Notes under the pieces: model-generated
What the model saw: only the letters and a program-made list of their open reading frames with translations
The model's database searches: none
What the model was told of the DNA's origin: nothing
Shown here: piece after piece, positions 31,791 through 43,782 of the stretch
Layout of the letters: each line of letters begins with the position of its first letter
Position numbering within the stretch: position 1 is the stretch's first letter
DNA from: Cryptomeria japonica
Taxonomy: Eukaryota; Streptophyta; Pinopsida; Cupressales; Cupressaceae
Direction: 5' to 3'
NCBI RefSeq assembly: GCF_030272615.1
Contig: NC_081408.1
Coordinates: forward strand, 402,969,889-403,025,888
Length of the DNA stretch: 56,000 nucleotides
Position numbers and translations under genes: made by a program

Positions 31791-33350
31791 TATATGCGAT
31801 AGAACACTGCCGATCATATATATTGGAACCTACAGAGTCAAATTTTTGGATTGTCTCAAGATGACATAGAGTTGCTCAAGGCAATAGGGTTATGGTATAT
31901 TTGTATCATTCTATACATGAAGTTCCACCCAACGATGCTCATGGCACTCATGGAGAGATGGGATATATACACTTCCACATTTGTCTTGCTTGTAGGAGAG
32001 ATGACCGTGACACTTGAGGATTTTTACCACATTCTGAGGCTTCCCATTAGAGGACATATAGTGGATATCAGGAAGGCACACCCCATCTTTTTTTAGGAGA
32101 GAGAGAAGAGGTATGGCATTGGGAGAGTCATGCCCAATGAGACTATAGGATGAATCATGATTTAGTGGTTACTACATCCTACCAGCGTCATTCTGCTCAT
32201 GAGGAGACTCATGATAGCCACAGTGGGGCTAGCCATATGCCTAGATGGATGAGGCAGTCACATGCATGGGAGTCTCGCTTATATTGTCCGAGTGATGGAG
32301 GAGCAATGTATAGTGTTCTCCTGGGGATGGAGCATGTTAGCCCATCTCTACCATGACTTAGGATATTATGTCTATGGCGATGGATGTAGCTTGATGACAT
32401 GCACCCTTCTTTGGGTTTGGATGTTCAAGTATATTACATGTCCAGTTGATGTTGGCTCAGATGATCCTAGAGCATATGCATACCCACTCACCAGACCATG
32501 GCAGAATGGTGACTTGTTGTATTCAAGGATTGTGATTGATATATTGAGATCTAATATCATCAAATGGAGACCATACCGACACATGGCCACATGGCCTGGC
32601 CAGTGCGATCAACTTTGTTTTATGCAGAGGAACTTCTTCCTCAAGGGGTGCTACAGCCATATCGTAGTCCCATTTTATTTTCATCGAGTTAGATGACATT
32701 TTGGGCTAGAGCAGGGTGTTCTAGATGATGTTCCATTTTTCATACACCACTCTTGAGTGATGGCAAGGCTAGGAGTAGTTCATAGGCCTTGCAGATGATT
32801 TTGATTGAGATGTCATGGTCCCTTTTAATGATGATGTGGGAGCTCATCGCAGTTACATCACATGGTGGGACAAGACTTTCCCCAGAGCCATTTTTCCTTT
32901 AGACTACCCTAGGGGGAATCCTGGACCATGGAGGCAATCATCTAGGGAGGATCATGACACATCCAAGGACCTGAGTGATGGAGACACATTGGATCACAAG
33001 GATGAGAGAGAGGGAGAGGGAGAACATCAAGATAGAGATGATGATGAGGAGGGAGGATGAGATGGAGATATTGGTGGGAATGGAGGAGATGGAGATGATG
33101 ATGAGGATGATTCAGAGGAGAGGGGAGAGGAGGAGATTCCCCATCACTTTGGAGATGATACCATAGCCCTAGATCCATCGATAGTGCCAACTAGAGGAGA
33201 GGAAACCGACCTCAGGAGACCAACTTCGAGCTTACACCAATCATCTCCTACAACACTACCTACTGAAGTACAAAGACACTATCAACATGGAGAGGGAAAT
33301 GAATCTAGGTCAGAGATGGCCACAACACACGATCCACACTGGTAGGCGGG
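31791..33350 (+). pseudogene. Plant mobile domain (PMD) ORF, antisense within element G
   Basis: The plus frames encode a broken plant mobile domain protein (MAIN-like family). The first block (31851-32096) reads LLKAIGLWYICI, MALMERWDIYTSTF, VGEMTVTLEDFYHILRLPIRG. A second (32262-32696) has LAHLYHDLGYY, LMTCTLLWVWMFKYI, a Pro/Trp block and RPYRHM. A remnant of the RxFGLxQ motif follows in another frame (about 32690-32730). From 32940 the product is very acidic (runs of Asp/Glu encoded by a purine tract at 32990-33130), ending near 33345. At least three shifts and stops break it. It runs opposite to pol. PMD proteins have roles in silencing and meristem maintenance when host-encoded; the role in elements is unknown. 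Confidence 0.78.
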
Positions 33351-34383
33351 AGATCTAGGTAAAGGATTTTTATTTGATTCAATTTGTTTAAATTTTTTTT
33401 ATTATGATGAACATGTGATTGTATTTCACTCCCTCTTCTATAGTCAGAGTACAGGAGTGACGTCCCCTTATTTAGCAGACCCTATCAGACATCATCACTG
33501 CTTCACACATACCTTGGTCTTTGTAGATCATGCATAGACTTTAGAGGAGCGTCGAATGACATGAGGATTTATTAGACTAAGTTTGAATACAGCTAGTGAT
33601 CAGGCGAGAAGAGGGGGAGCGACTACAACACAAGCTACCAGATCCCAGGCAGAGTCAACCATTTATCGAGGTATAGTCATGGACTAAGACTAGAGGAGTT
33701 ATTCTAGGAGTCACTCATGGTCTTCATCCCATTAGACACCCATGAGACCATCATGATAGGGACCCGAGGGCTCAGGTAGTCACCAACCATAGATAGTGTT
33801 GATATAGCAGAGACCAAATTTTGCAGTGATGATCTTAGCCTCAAATGTGTTCTTTTAATTTGCAAAACAATGAATGTTTATATTTCTTTGATTAAAAGTA
33901 ACAAATTTGGAAATGTACATGTATGTCTAATCTAACTCTCATGCGATTGATTTCTAAATACCTCATGGTTAAATTGATACATGTGTGATCTAATTAAATA
34001 ACTAGGTATTTAATTAAATACAACATTGATGATGTAAAGAAATGTGTTTAAGTTAAGGACTACATAACTAATGTGATCTAATTAAGAGTTTAATCAAACA
34101 CCACATGATGCATCTTAACATAAACATATGAAAAATTGTATGATAAGTTAGCACATGAAAGATGTAAATTACTAAAAATTTACATAATGAATTCAAGAAA
34201 ACCAAGATTTTTAAAATATGTTTGTCAAGAACAAAGCAACTTATAGATCAAACATTAATGATTCAATACTACATGCTTTAATGAAGAGATGCTACCATAT
34301 CATACAATTTTGAAGAAGAAAAGAAAGGAAAGGAAAGATAAAGAGAGGAGAAGATCAAGCATAATATCTACGAAGATGCATAG
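33351..34383. other. Non-coding region of element G downstream of integrase
   Basis: AT-rich DNA between the end of the PMD frame and the integrase stop. Remnants of plus-strand coding may reach about 33800 but I cannot assign them. No terminal repeat or purine tract stands out. Confidence 0.4.
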
Positions 34384-35240
34384 CATTTATAGGTTCCTTA
34401 AGAGGCATACCTCCACATTTGCTATTTTGTATGAACCTAATCCATAGACCTTAGTGATGATATATGGTCCAAGACAATTTGGGCTAAAATTTCCTCTTTC
34501 TTCAGGTGAAGCATTGATGTTACATTGATTCTCATACAGCACAAGGTCACCTACTGAGAAGGAACGTTGAATGACCTTATCGTTATAACTTCGCTGCAGG
34601 GATTTATGATATGCTCGAATATGCTCAATAGAGTTTATACATTGCTCATCAATCATTTCAAGTTGTTGAAGGCGTTGTTCTCGATTAAAATCATCAACTA
34701 TACCCTTAAGAGAAATTCTTAATAAGGGAATCTCTAACTCTAAAGATATAATAACATTAGCACCATAAACAAGATTATAGTGGGTAGTACTCATAGCTAT
34801 GTGCACACTTGTTCGATAAGCCCAAAGTGCATAATTCAACTAGGTGTACCAGTCCTTACCATGTTTGTTTACAGCCTTATGAAGAATTTGTTCAAAAATT
34901 TTATTAGAGGACTCAGCCTCACCATTAGATTGAGGGTAATAAGGTGTAGAAAAGCAATGTTGAATATGGTATTTTTCAAGAAATTTCTTCACATCTTTGT
35001 TCTTAAATGAAGTACCATTGTCAGAAATCAAAGTGGAAGGAATTCCAAATTGAGCAATAATATTATCTAAGATAAAAATATAAATTACTTTAATAGTAGT
35101 AGATTGAAGAGGAACCACTTCTACCCACTTCGTAAAATAATCTGTAGCAGTTATAATGAAAGTATGTCCTTGGGATGAGGGAGGAGAAATTTTTCCAATA
35201 AGATCCAAGCCCCACATTGAAAAGGGCCAAGAGGCCACTT
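34384..35240 (-). pseudogene. Gypsy integrase, catalytic core and C-terminal domain (element G)
   Basis: Frame 35238-34840 has WGLDLIG (first catalytic Asp), ATDYFTKWVE, ISDNGTSFKN (second Asp) and YPQSNGEAESSNK with the Glu of the D,D-35-E triad. Frame 34839-34387 continues with NYALWAYRTS, the LVYG motif, and a C-terminal GDLVLYE...GPYIITKVYGLGSYKI chromatin-facing domain. A TAG at 34840 separates the two in frame. The enzyme inserts element cDNA. All three catalytic residues are readable, so the core is well preserved compared with neighbours. Confidence 0.92.
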
Positions 35241-36230
35241 ACGACTTAAGTTCTTATGTATGAGCATGAATTAAATTGTTGTGTTGCTGACATTGATGAC
35301 ACTTTTTAACAAACACAAATGAGTCTTTCTCCATGGTCTGCCAATAATAGCCCATTCAGAGCAAAATTTGAACTAATTTTTTACCTCCAAAATGCCCCCT
35401 CGCAAGCACCTGAATGTGCTTCCTCCAGAGAAATCAAGATTTCTATTTTGTTGAGACAATAGAGAACTAAACCATTATAACCCCTTCTATAAAGGACATT
35501 AGAAAGGATAATGTATCTTGTGGCTACCTTGCGGATTCTAGCTCTATCATTTTTACTAGTAAAATCTGGAAAAGTACCATCGGTCAAATATCTTAATACA
35601 TTTGAGTATCATTCATCAAAATCTATGGTATAGAAATAAGCCACATCACTAGGGTTATCAACAATAGCTGGAGAAGAAAGGTTATGAATAGCAAATTTAA
35701 GATCTATCACTGGATCCTCTAAGGATACAAGGGAAGCAACACACACCATTGCATCATCATGTTGATTATTCTTTCGAGGGACAGACTCCATGACATAGCT
35801 GGAATCAAATTATTTTAACAAGGATAAAGACAAATCATGATATTGTGATCATTTATCTTATTTAGCCTGATAAACTCCTATAACTTGTTTGATGATTAAT
35901 AGAGAGTCACCATAGATATGTATGTGCTTAAAATTCAGAGCTAAAGCCGCTATAAGACCAGCAATAAGGGCTTCATACTCGATAATGTTATTAGTACATA
36001 ATAAATTAAGATTATAAGAGAGGGGAATGGGTTTCTTATTAGGAGGGAATAGAACACCTGCCCTCAAGCATGTACAACACCTAGAGACATCAAAGTAAAA
36101 CTCCCAAGTTTTGTCAGTCTCAACAGGAAGAACAAACTCATCAAGAAAGGATTCTTGATTAGGTAGCATGAGAGGTGAAGAAGCATCTGCTAATTGATCG
36201 GTCAACCCTTGTCCTTTAATTTATTTTTGA
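35241..36230 (-). pseudogene. Integrase zinc-binding N-terminus and RNase H (element G)
   Basis: The stretch 36205-35858 encodes RNase H with an FYFDVSRCCTCLRAG strand (first Asp; the usual DG is DV), NNIIEYEALIAGL (Glu) and IYGDSLLIIKQV (second Asp). The part 35791-35381 is the linker with EEAHSGACEG, the H of the HHCC finger, and the CHQC part of the finger is near 35295 (minus). Stops at 35857, 35608 and 35380 break the frame. Confidence 0.82.
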
Positions 36231-36833
36231 GAAACAAATTTAAGATCAAACTCAGTTAAAATCATAACCCACTTCGCTACGTCCTGAAAGATCTATCTTA
36301 GAGAAAAGATACTTCAAAGGGCTGAATTTGATGATAACATGAACCTCAATGTTCAAGAGATAATGCCTCAACTTCTGCATTGTAAAAACAAGAGTAAGAC
36401 ATTGCCTTTCTATTGTAGTATAGAAGACTTCATAATCGAGAAAAGTAGGACATATAATAAACTAGACATTCTTTACCATCATTATTACATTGTGCCAACA
36501 AAACTGCAAGAGCACGAGGAGAAGTAGTTGTGTATAGAAGAAATGGTTTAGTTGGGTCAGCTAGTTTCAAGATAGAAGGGTTGGCCAAATAAGATTTTAA
36601 ATATTCAAAGGCTTGATAAAAAACTTCTCAATTGGGAAATATTTTTAGGAGGTGGCATATTAACAATGGCATCTATCTTTTTCGTATCCACCTCAATACC
36701 ACATTGTGAAACTATGAACCCTAATAGTTTTCCACTATCCACACCAAAAACACACTTTCGGGGGTTCAAGCGCATGTTGTACTTACAAATTCGATCAAAG
36801 ACTTGACGAAGTATGGACTTAATGTTAGTAAGA
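36231..36833 (-). pseudogene. Gypsy reverse transcriptase C-terminal half (element G)
   Basis: The minus frame directly after the LTR insertion reads LTNIKSILRQVFDRICKYNMRLNPRKCVFGV and then KLLGFIVSQCGIEVD, the RT thumb region that follows the YxDD motif. A connection region follows. The upstream half lies at 38331-38800. Confidence 0.85.
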
Positions 36834-38330
36834 TGAGAGGGGGGAGTGAATCATATAAACTCACAATTCAATTTATTCAACAGATTCAACCTTGGTAGCC
36901 TTTGCTTTAATATGCAACCTAGACTGTAAATAATTCAAACTCATAAACTGATAACCTTAAAACATCACAACACATTTAACACCAAATTTAACGTGGAAAC
37001 CCAAATAGGGAAAAACCACTCTGGGATTTTGAACCCACTAAGAAATATACCCTTCTAGAGTATGCTCGGTTAAAAGCCGATCCTGTTACAGATTACATAA
37101 ACACATTGCTAGATGTGACCCGGTTAAGGGATTTCCCTCAGATCTGTTAGAATCTTGCACTTTGTTAGAAGTGACCTTGTCAGAGGATTTCAAACACTCA
37201 ACTAGAATGTTACCTTGCTAGAGGATTTACAAATAAGACTGTTAGGTCCACTTGATTAAGAGATTTCCTATCACTTACAGAATAAATAGCAGTAATAAAA
37301 TATATCTGCAACTTCACATCTGAAATGCTAAAGCCGATTCTATGTGCTCGATGTACTCAAGATAATATGTCATAAGACTTATCTTTCACCTTGCTGGGCT
37401 TCTCAATCTATTCTTCAATCATATCTTCAATCTTCTATGCTCGGTGATCACTACAACAACATCACTATTCTTCTATTTTCCCACATCCATTGTTCATCAA
37501 CAATTCCTTATTTATAAACAATTCCTAACCGCTTAATCTCCTTGATCACATTTCCCATGATCAATCTTAGCCATTAGATCATCATACTTGACTAGGTTCA
37601 TTGAATCCTTTGAACTGAAAAATGTTTTATCTCGCCTTGGAACTTGTATTCCTTCCTTAGTACTTGTGCTAGGTTATGACCGTTCAATCTGCGATGTAGA
37701 TCTGACTCTTGTATTTTCATTGTTGTAGATCCTCAACAAACTTCTTGTACGACATACCAATCATCTATACATCTTCAGCTCATTCACATACTTCATTTAA
37801 TAATGCTTTTATTCATCCAATGCGTTCTGGTATTGCTCGGTTGTTACTCAGTTAATATTGAACTTCACTCGGTAGACATTCTGCCTTCTTTAACTGATAT
37901 CGATAACCTTAGTGTTTACCGACTAGCTTCATTGCTCGGTAACATAGAACAATATTAAACCTATATTCATCTACTGAATGAAATCTTTTCTTATTCTTAT
38001 TCAGTCTTTGAATACACATATATAGGATATCAAAACAATCAAAACAACAAAATCTCATCACTGTCTAACTCAGTAATGTTGCCCATTTGAATAACTTATT
38101 ATTCCCCTTCATTTTCACATTCATTTTGTGTCACTTACTGACATCTTTATACTCATCAAAACATACTCCTTAAGATATGGCAACATCATACTGAATCAGA
38201 AAATCAATTTATTGACATCAATGACAAAATAATATTATTAAGACAGTAATTATCCTTTATCAATTATATCAATAATCTCCAACAACCTTCTCAATATCCT
38301 TATACCAACAAACTTATTGAAATGCCAACA
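36834..38330 (-). repeat. LTR L: truncated solo LTR (1497 bp) inside the RT of element G
   Basis: In minus orientation it begins TGTTGGCATTTCAATAAG at 38330 and breaks off at 36834 after GATTCACTCCCCCCTCTCA. In related LTRs that phrase is followed by about 30 more bases to the CA end. Several RT codons expected next to it are also missing, and no target duplication is present, so a deletion removed the LTR end together with some host sequence. The stretch 37296-37360 matches the D LTR closely (TTTCAGATGTGAAGTTGCAG), so L and D are related families. CTCGGT phrases are frequent. Confidence 0.75.
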
Positions 38331-38800
38331 CTTACCTAAGATGTCATCAATATAATCTTCTAATATTTTATGCATGTAGTCATGAAAGATAAGAGTCATA
38401 GCATGTTGGTAAGTAGCGTCTACGTTCTTCAATCCAAAAGGCATTACAATCCAACAAAACATACCCTAAGGAATAGTGAAGGAAGTTTTAAATTGATCTT
38501 GAGGATTCATGAAGATTTGATTATATCCTGAGAAACCATCCATAAAAGACAACAAGGCATGTCCAATGATAGAATCTACTATCATATCAAAGTTGGGAAG
38601 CGGAAAATCATCCTTTAAGGAAGCCTTATTGAGATCTCAAAAATTGGTGGACATCATAATCTTGTGATCAGGTTTAGCTACAATGACAATATTCGAAATC
38701 CAAGGAGAGTAGTCAGTAGGGCAAATGAATCCTGCATCCAATAATTTCTCAATCTCAGCTTTGACAAGCAAAGCTATTTTGGGATTCATTTTTCTATCTT
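38331..38800 (-). pseudogene. Gypsy reverse transcriptase N-terminal half (element G)
   Basis: The minus frame carries the FCWIVMPFGLKNVDATYQ block and the catalytic YIDD (codons 38343-38354). It ends four codons later at LTR L. Upstream the fingers region is present with an F-D-L-N-K-A-like block near 38620 but is frameshifted. Both catalytic Asp of YIDD are intact. Confidence 0.88.
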
Positions 38801-39130
38801 TTGATTCATGGGTTTAGCATAAGGAATTAGGACAATATTATGAGTGAAAATCTTAGGAACAATTCTAGGCATGTCAGAGTATATCCAAGCAAAGATTTCA
38901 GGGAACTCATGTAATAAGTCAAAATATTCTTCATGTTCCTCCTTAGTAAGGCATTTCCCTACCTTTATAATCTTGTCTTTGTTACAAGGATCCATCTTGA
39001 TGTCAATAGTATCACTTATAAGGAGATTACTTTGTTGAGGGATATACTTTAGTTGAGGGAACTCCTTAATCATCACATCATTATCTTTAGGTAATTCAGC
39101 AACTTCCCCAAAATATGCTTCTGCATTCAA
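38786..39130 (-). pseudogene. Protease-RT linker of element G polyprotein
   Basis: The minus frame has a Pro/Asp-rich linker, then VGKCLTKEEHEEYFDLLHEFPEIFAW and the DMP block that precede RT in plant gypsy polyproteins (FxDVFAWSYxDMPG style). It is open for 114 codons. Confidence 0.8.
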
Positions 39131-39256
39131 ACAATAAGGAAATCCACGACTATGATGGTAATGAGAGAGATTATCATAAGCCCCTAGAACCTCAGCTAAG
39201 GAATTGTCAATAGAGAAGACATCTAAAGCAAAGATAGTAGAATCATAGTCAATATA

Positions 39257-39565
39257 CTAAGGATGTTTTAATGAAAGAGGTTTAGGGGGAAAACAAATGA
39301 CATTAACACTAATATATGGTCTTTTAGAAGCTTTGGTGGGTTTGAGGGGATTGTATCCAAGTCCAAATGTAGCCTCATGATAATTATTTTCTATAGGAAC
39401 TTTAATCCCTTGTTCTTGAGTACCACAACCATTTCCATTATATCCATGCTTAACTAAGATATGGAAACCAGGACCATAGAGATTAGCCATTTCAGTGAGG
39501 GAAGGAGGTTTTTCATAGGTTTTAATGTCAAAATCAATTGAAGTGGGAATGGGTGAAGATTTCAA
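39257..39565 (-). pseudogene. G-patch-like segment of element G polyprotein
   Basis: The minus frame contains GFHILVKHGYNGNGCGTQEQGIKVPI-type residues in a segment of 102 codons; the spacing of glycines and the GI-PI end fit a G-patch, an RNA-binding glycine-rich motif. It lies between protease and RT, where some Tat-type plant gypsy polyproteins carry one. The canonical GLG is degraded to GCG. Confidence 0.6.
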
Positions 39566-39960
39566 ATTAGAAAAATTTGTTACTTAATGGTTTAGACAAA
39601 GTGGGTTGCTTTTCGAGTTCATCCTTGTCTTCCTCCTTTTAAAACTTAAGCTCTCTTGAAGGGATTCTATATTCTCATACAAAATTAGGGTTGAAGTCAA
39701 AGGGCCCCCAATCATCATCTGAGAGTACCTTCTCAAGGGAAAAGACATCTTCAAGAGGAGATTCAGATTAAGAAGAATCTTTTTTAAGGAATTTCAGGAT
39801 CACTTGGAGGAATAGGATTGGTAGAGGAGAAAGTGGTACTAGAAGGAGAAGGGACGTCATAAACAGTTGGAGAAGAGCTAGTGGAGGAAGATTTAGAAGC
39901 TGATGTTTGTAAACAAGCTTGGAGATTGGTATCGATGAGCAAGGTATACATCTTGTTGTT

Positions 39961-40251
39961 TTAAATAAATTTAACTTGCCTGTGGAACGTAGAAGGGAGA
40001 ACTTGCATGTTATGAATCCAAGGTCTACCTAACAATAAATTGTAGGTCAAGTTATTGGGCATGACATGAATAGGTGTAGACAAGGTAACCGGTCCTACCT
40101 TAACAAGCAAGGTTATAATACCCAATGAAGATCTAACCACATTGTCAAAGCCACAGATAGTAAGGGAATTAGGTTTGATGAGAGAAACATCCATGTTGAT
40201 CTTATGCAACAAGTTAACAATACAAACATTAATGCTAGAGTTGTTATCCAC
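39961..40251 (-). pseudogene. Aspartic protease of element G
   Basis: The minus frame starts MDNNSSINVC, the retropepsin active site (usually a DNGSS/DSGSS form; here the Gly is Asn, which should inactivate it). LTICGFDN and then YNLLLGRPWIH follow, the C-terminal loop typical of Tat/Athila-like proteases. It would cleave the polyprotein during particle maturation. Confidence 0.85.
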
Positions 40252-40341
40252 AAGGGTTCATCTTATAGCATTCCTATTGATAATGGCAACAATCATGAGA
40301 GGATCATATTGGCATTAAAATTCATGAGGAGGTAACTCATC

Positions 40342-41201
40342 TTAGGTGAACACAATTTGAGCTTTAGGTGTGGTTATTGATTCAATCAAAGAAGCCACAT
40401 TATTGGATGTCACTATTGGTGGGACATTCAAAGTTTTCAAGGCATCTCGTAACATTCCATGATATGTTGAAGAGGTTTGAATCAAATCCCAAAGGGAGAT
40501 CTTGGCAGGAGTGGCCTTAAGCTGTTCAATCAGATCATACTCCTTACCAAGATCTTGTGAAATGTGAGACACTTGAATAGGAATGGGTTGAGGATTAGGA
40601 AGTGAAGTTGGAATAACCAGAGGATGATTAGGTTGCCTATTGTTTCTCATGTTATTAGTATGAGAAACCAAATGATAACTCTCTCTAGTTATTTGTTTAG
40701 CATACTCATAACAACTCTTAGTGAGATATCCTCCTTGCACAATGATAATAGGTTTGTTAGGAGTGCAAAAAGGATCATTTCCATAGCCACCTTGAACTGT
40801 AAGGACATGTTATTTTAAATATTGTGATGTTGGAGAAGGGTAAGCACCTTAAACCACAAAGAGGGGTTTGCTATGTTCATTCACATTTATCATGTTAATC
40901 AATATTTTAGATGTGTGGTCTTTATTTGAAGTTGGCAAAGATATAAAATCATTAAGAGCATCATCCATCATAACATGATCATATCTATTGAATGGTTTGT
41001 CCTTAGATTCAAAAGGAGATTGTTATAAACCCCCATGTTACTAGATTTAAAGGACAAGTTGATAGCAATGTATTCATGAGAAGAACCATTCAACTTATCT
41101 TTCTCATCACTACAAAATGGCATAGTAACAAGGTTGATTAATTTTTGGCAAAATGTAGGTTTAGAAGGTTTAGGGTATAGAAACTCATCAAGAGACTCAT
41201 C
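40342..41201 (-). pseudogene. gag/pre-protease region of element G, N-terminus lost
   Basis: Frame 40740-40342 includes YDLIEQLKATPAKISLWDLI then HxGMLRDALKTL, the segment preceding protease in Tat-type gypsy polyproteins. Frame 41240-40968 holds a DESLDEFLYPKPSKPTF stretch with stops between. Homology stops at 41201, where a CACTA-like end begins. No zinc knuckle seen. Confidence 0.7.
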
Positions 41202-41632
41202 TAATAGTACATTCGGGGCTAATGTCTGATGGCCTATCATCGGAATTCTGACTACTTTTTGTCAGACTGCCGACAAATGAAGCCGTCGAAAAATCATCAT
41301 CGAACTTTCCGACGATGCCATTGAATGTCATAATTCTGATGACATCATGAACTCTTCCGACGGTGGCCATGATCTCTCTTCTAGCCAAAAATGTCATCAG
41401 ACTTTTGTTAGAATTTCGATGCTCCCCTACTACTATGCATCGACGATCGTCCGACAAGGAAGTATCATCAGACATAAAGCATCATCGTCGAATGTTTCTT
41501 TAGTTATCGTCAGAATTCTGATGGCTACCAGAAACTTTGCACCGACGAGAATGCTATTGGTCTGACGATTTGTCCATCGGTGCAAAGTTTAGTTGTCATG
41601 AAAATTTTGATGACTATTTATTTAAAAAAAAA
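41202..41632 (+). mobile_element. CACTA-like transposon end, first copy
   Basis: It begins TAATAGTACATTCGGGGCTA, a mutated version of the CACTAGTACATTCAGAGCTG terminus at 48250. For about 400 bp the sequence is dense in CGTCGGAATTCTGATG-like subterminal motifs in both orientations, a hallmark of CACTA (En/Spm) ends. It stops at an A-run (41623-41632). No matching right terminus was found. Confidence 0.55.
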
Positions 41633-43712
41633 CTAATTATTCTGTACTGTGACCGGTTCTCCTTATCTAGACGTAAAGCACACCCCATTGATATGTACAT
41701 CGAATGGTATTCTATCCCCATCAGCTACCAATAGGGGGAATATGTTTCAAGCTAATATGAGGGGCACTGGTTTCCAGCTAATATGAGGTGCACCATGGTT
41801 GAGATGGTCCAACTCCTAAGAGGACTATATGAACCACTGAGTACTGGTAAACCTATTAAAAATAGGATCAAAGGGAGCAGCTCTGGTGCTGATAGGGAAT
41901 TAGCTAACCCAAATACAAGATCCTTTAAAGCCAATTTTTTGGAAAAGGAAGGGACAACACCAATGGAAGAAGAGCAACGCAATCAGGGAGATGAAATGAC
42001 TTTATCTACTTTATCTAAGTTAGTTGCTCTTGTTCTTCTTTGTTCTTTTCATAAGTTAGTTGTATGAGTCACATTTGGTTTGCAATGACTTTATCTACTT
42101 GAAACCTACTTTGGATGTTTTTCTTAAGCTTGTAGCCTTTGACTCCCTTGCATTTTTTCAACATTGCCCCCCATCAGGGTTCCATTTTAGGTTATCAACC
42201 TAATGGGAATGGTACAACTCTATCTAAGTAGAAAAATTCACTTTCCTTCAATATATTCTCCCCAAGTCTGGTATCTAGCTCGAATGACCATTTATCATAT
42301 TCTATAAAAACTCTAGTACCATAAAAATTTCATAGCACCAGTCACATAGAGGTTCACATTCACTAGAATCAAGAGCTTATTCACAGACCAATTGTTCATA
42401 TCCAGCAGCTCCTAAATTCCAAATAGATGTCAACACCTTCACAAAACACTTTACTATAAGTTTTTTCATATATGATATTTTCTAGAGATGTAAGAGGTTA
42501 CTTCTTTAAGGTATACTTAGCCCTTCATTTCTCTCTACTTGGGTGTTTTTTTTCCATTATTTATGGGTTGGGTTTTATCTCTCTTTTTGAAGGGGTTTCT
42601 TCTCTTGAAGCATTTCTATGCTAATCTCACTCTCTCTTTCTCACATTGTATTTATGGTTAAGGATTGAGGGTCTGATATCTCCATGTATCAGACATTTAA
42701 GGACAACAAGATTGAATATACACCATGTTCAATGAATAGAGATTAATTCACCTTATGTTTGGTGATAGAGAGATGTGTGGGGGCCCTATGCATCTGATCA
42801 ACAAGGTTGGATATCATGTTGTAAAGGAAGAACACAAGCACTATTGACTATCCTAGAAGGACAGACTGCGACAAATTGAAATTACTAGTGTCATTGATGC
42901 AAAACAGAGTCTTGTTGGAGGGTTTAGGAGGTTGTAAGACCAAGAGATTGGTTCTAGTTCTTGTGTAGGTTCTGCAAGTTTGTTTCAAGGGGTTTTTTTA
43001 AAAGGCATAGATGTGTTGATTTAGCCTTTGGCCATCAATGCTAACAGTCCTAATTGCAAAGGACTAGTAACCATCAATGATAGTGTGTGTGGCATTGTTG
43101 AGATCCACTAATTTGAACTTGTTATGATGTCACAAGCCCAAGACTAGTTTACCATGATGTTTATATTGCCTTGTAATGTTGGATCAAGCCTTGAAAGGGT
43201 GATCAAAGTCTAGTGGCCAATAGGTGTGTCCAAGGGTACCCATAAAGGATGGGATATAAAACCATTGTCATTGTGAATTGAAACACTTGTGAATTTTTAA
43301 TTTGTGAATTCTTATGTTATGGATTTGTTGATTATTGTTATCTAGTGAATGACCTTTTGGCCATTTCCTTATATTAAGTTCTATTCTATATGTTCTTAAG
43401 CATATTTGTTTATTTTGCTTCTCCCTGGAAAAGTGAATGCAAAGAACCTATTGAAGATCTTATACTTAGTTCTCATAATCACAAGATGATTGTGCTTGAT
43501 CAAGTATTAGAGTGTGACATATCTACACACCAAAAATACTACAGGTAGACTAAAATTAAATAACAATTAACAAAATAGTGGAAGAACATTAAATTTATAA
43601 AGAACTACTATCATAGTTACAAACTTATAATAATGTCTTGAAAGTTATTTTCTTTTTCTATCATGTCTCTCAACTATCTTCAATTTCTATTTGTTAGCTC
43701 TATTAGTTTATC

Positions 43713-43715
<3 letters not shown>
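41633..43715. other. Unassigned DNA, no supported gene
   Basis: Two near-identical phrases AGCTAATATGAGG.GCAC occur at 41751 and 41778. An open frame of 94 codons at 41783-42067 (plus) has no recognisable domain and no homologue in the window. The rest is unique-looking sequence without LTR edges, primer sites or conserved translation. It may be internal CACTA DNA or host intergenic DNA. Confidence 0.35.

Positions 43716-43777
<62 letters not shown>
43716..43777. repeat. (AT)n microsatellite, about 31 units
   Basis: An uninterrupted alternating AT tract. Length is likely polymorphic and prone to sequencing error. Confidence 0.95.

Positions 43778-43782
<5 letters not shown>

Larger units (their letters stand above)
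29181..41201 (-). mobile_element. Element G: Tat-type Ty3/gypsy element with antisense PMD ORF, 5' end missing
   Basis: Minus order: gag remnant (from 41201), protease, G-patch-like segment, RT (interrupted by LTR L), RNase H, integrase (ends about 34384), a 3.5-kb region with a plus-strand plant-mobile-domain ORF, a purine tract (30867-30853) and the 3' LTR (30852-29181). An antisense extra ORF between pol and the 3' LTR is known from the Tat lineage. That the LTR at 29181 and the pol at 34384-41201 belong to one element is inferred from orientation and the absence of any other LTR edge between them. A CACTA-like end truncates the gag at 41202. Confidence 0.7.

Noticed and set aside
36834-38330. 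Possible intron in the RT of element G
   Set aside because: It has LTR-type start and end phrases, and a middle section homologous to the LTR of element D; LTR insertion explains it better.
43716-43777. AT tract as a possible origin or regulatory element
   Set aside because: It is a plain dinucleotide microsatellite with no supporting motif.
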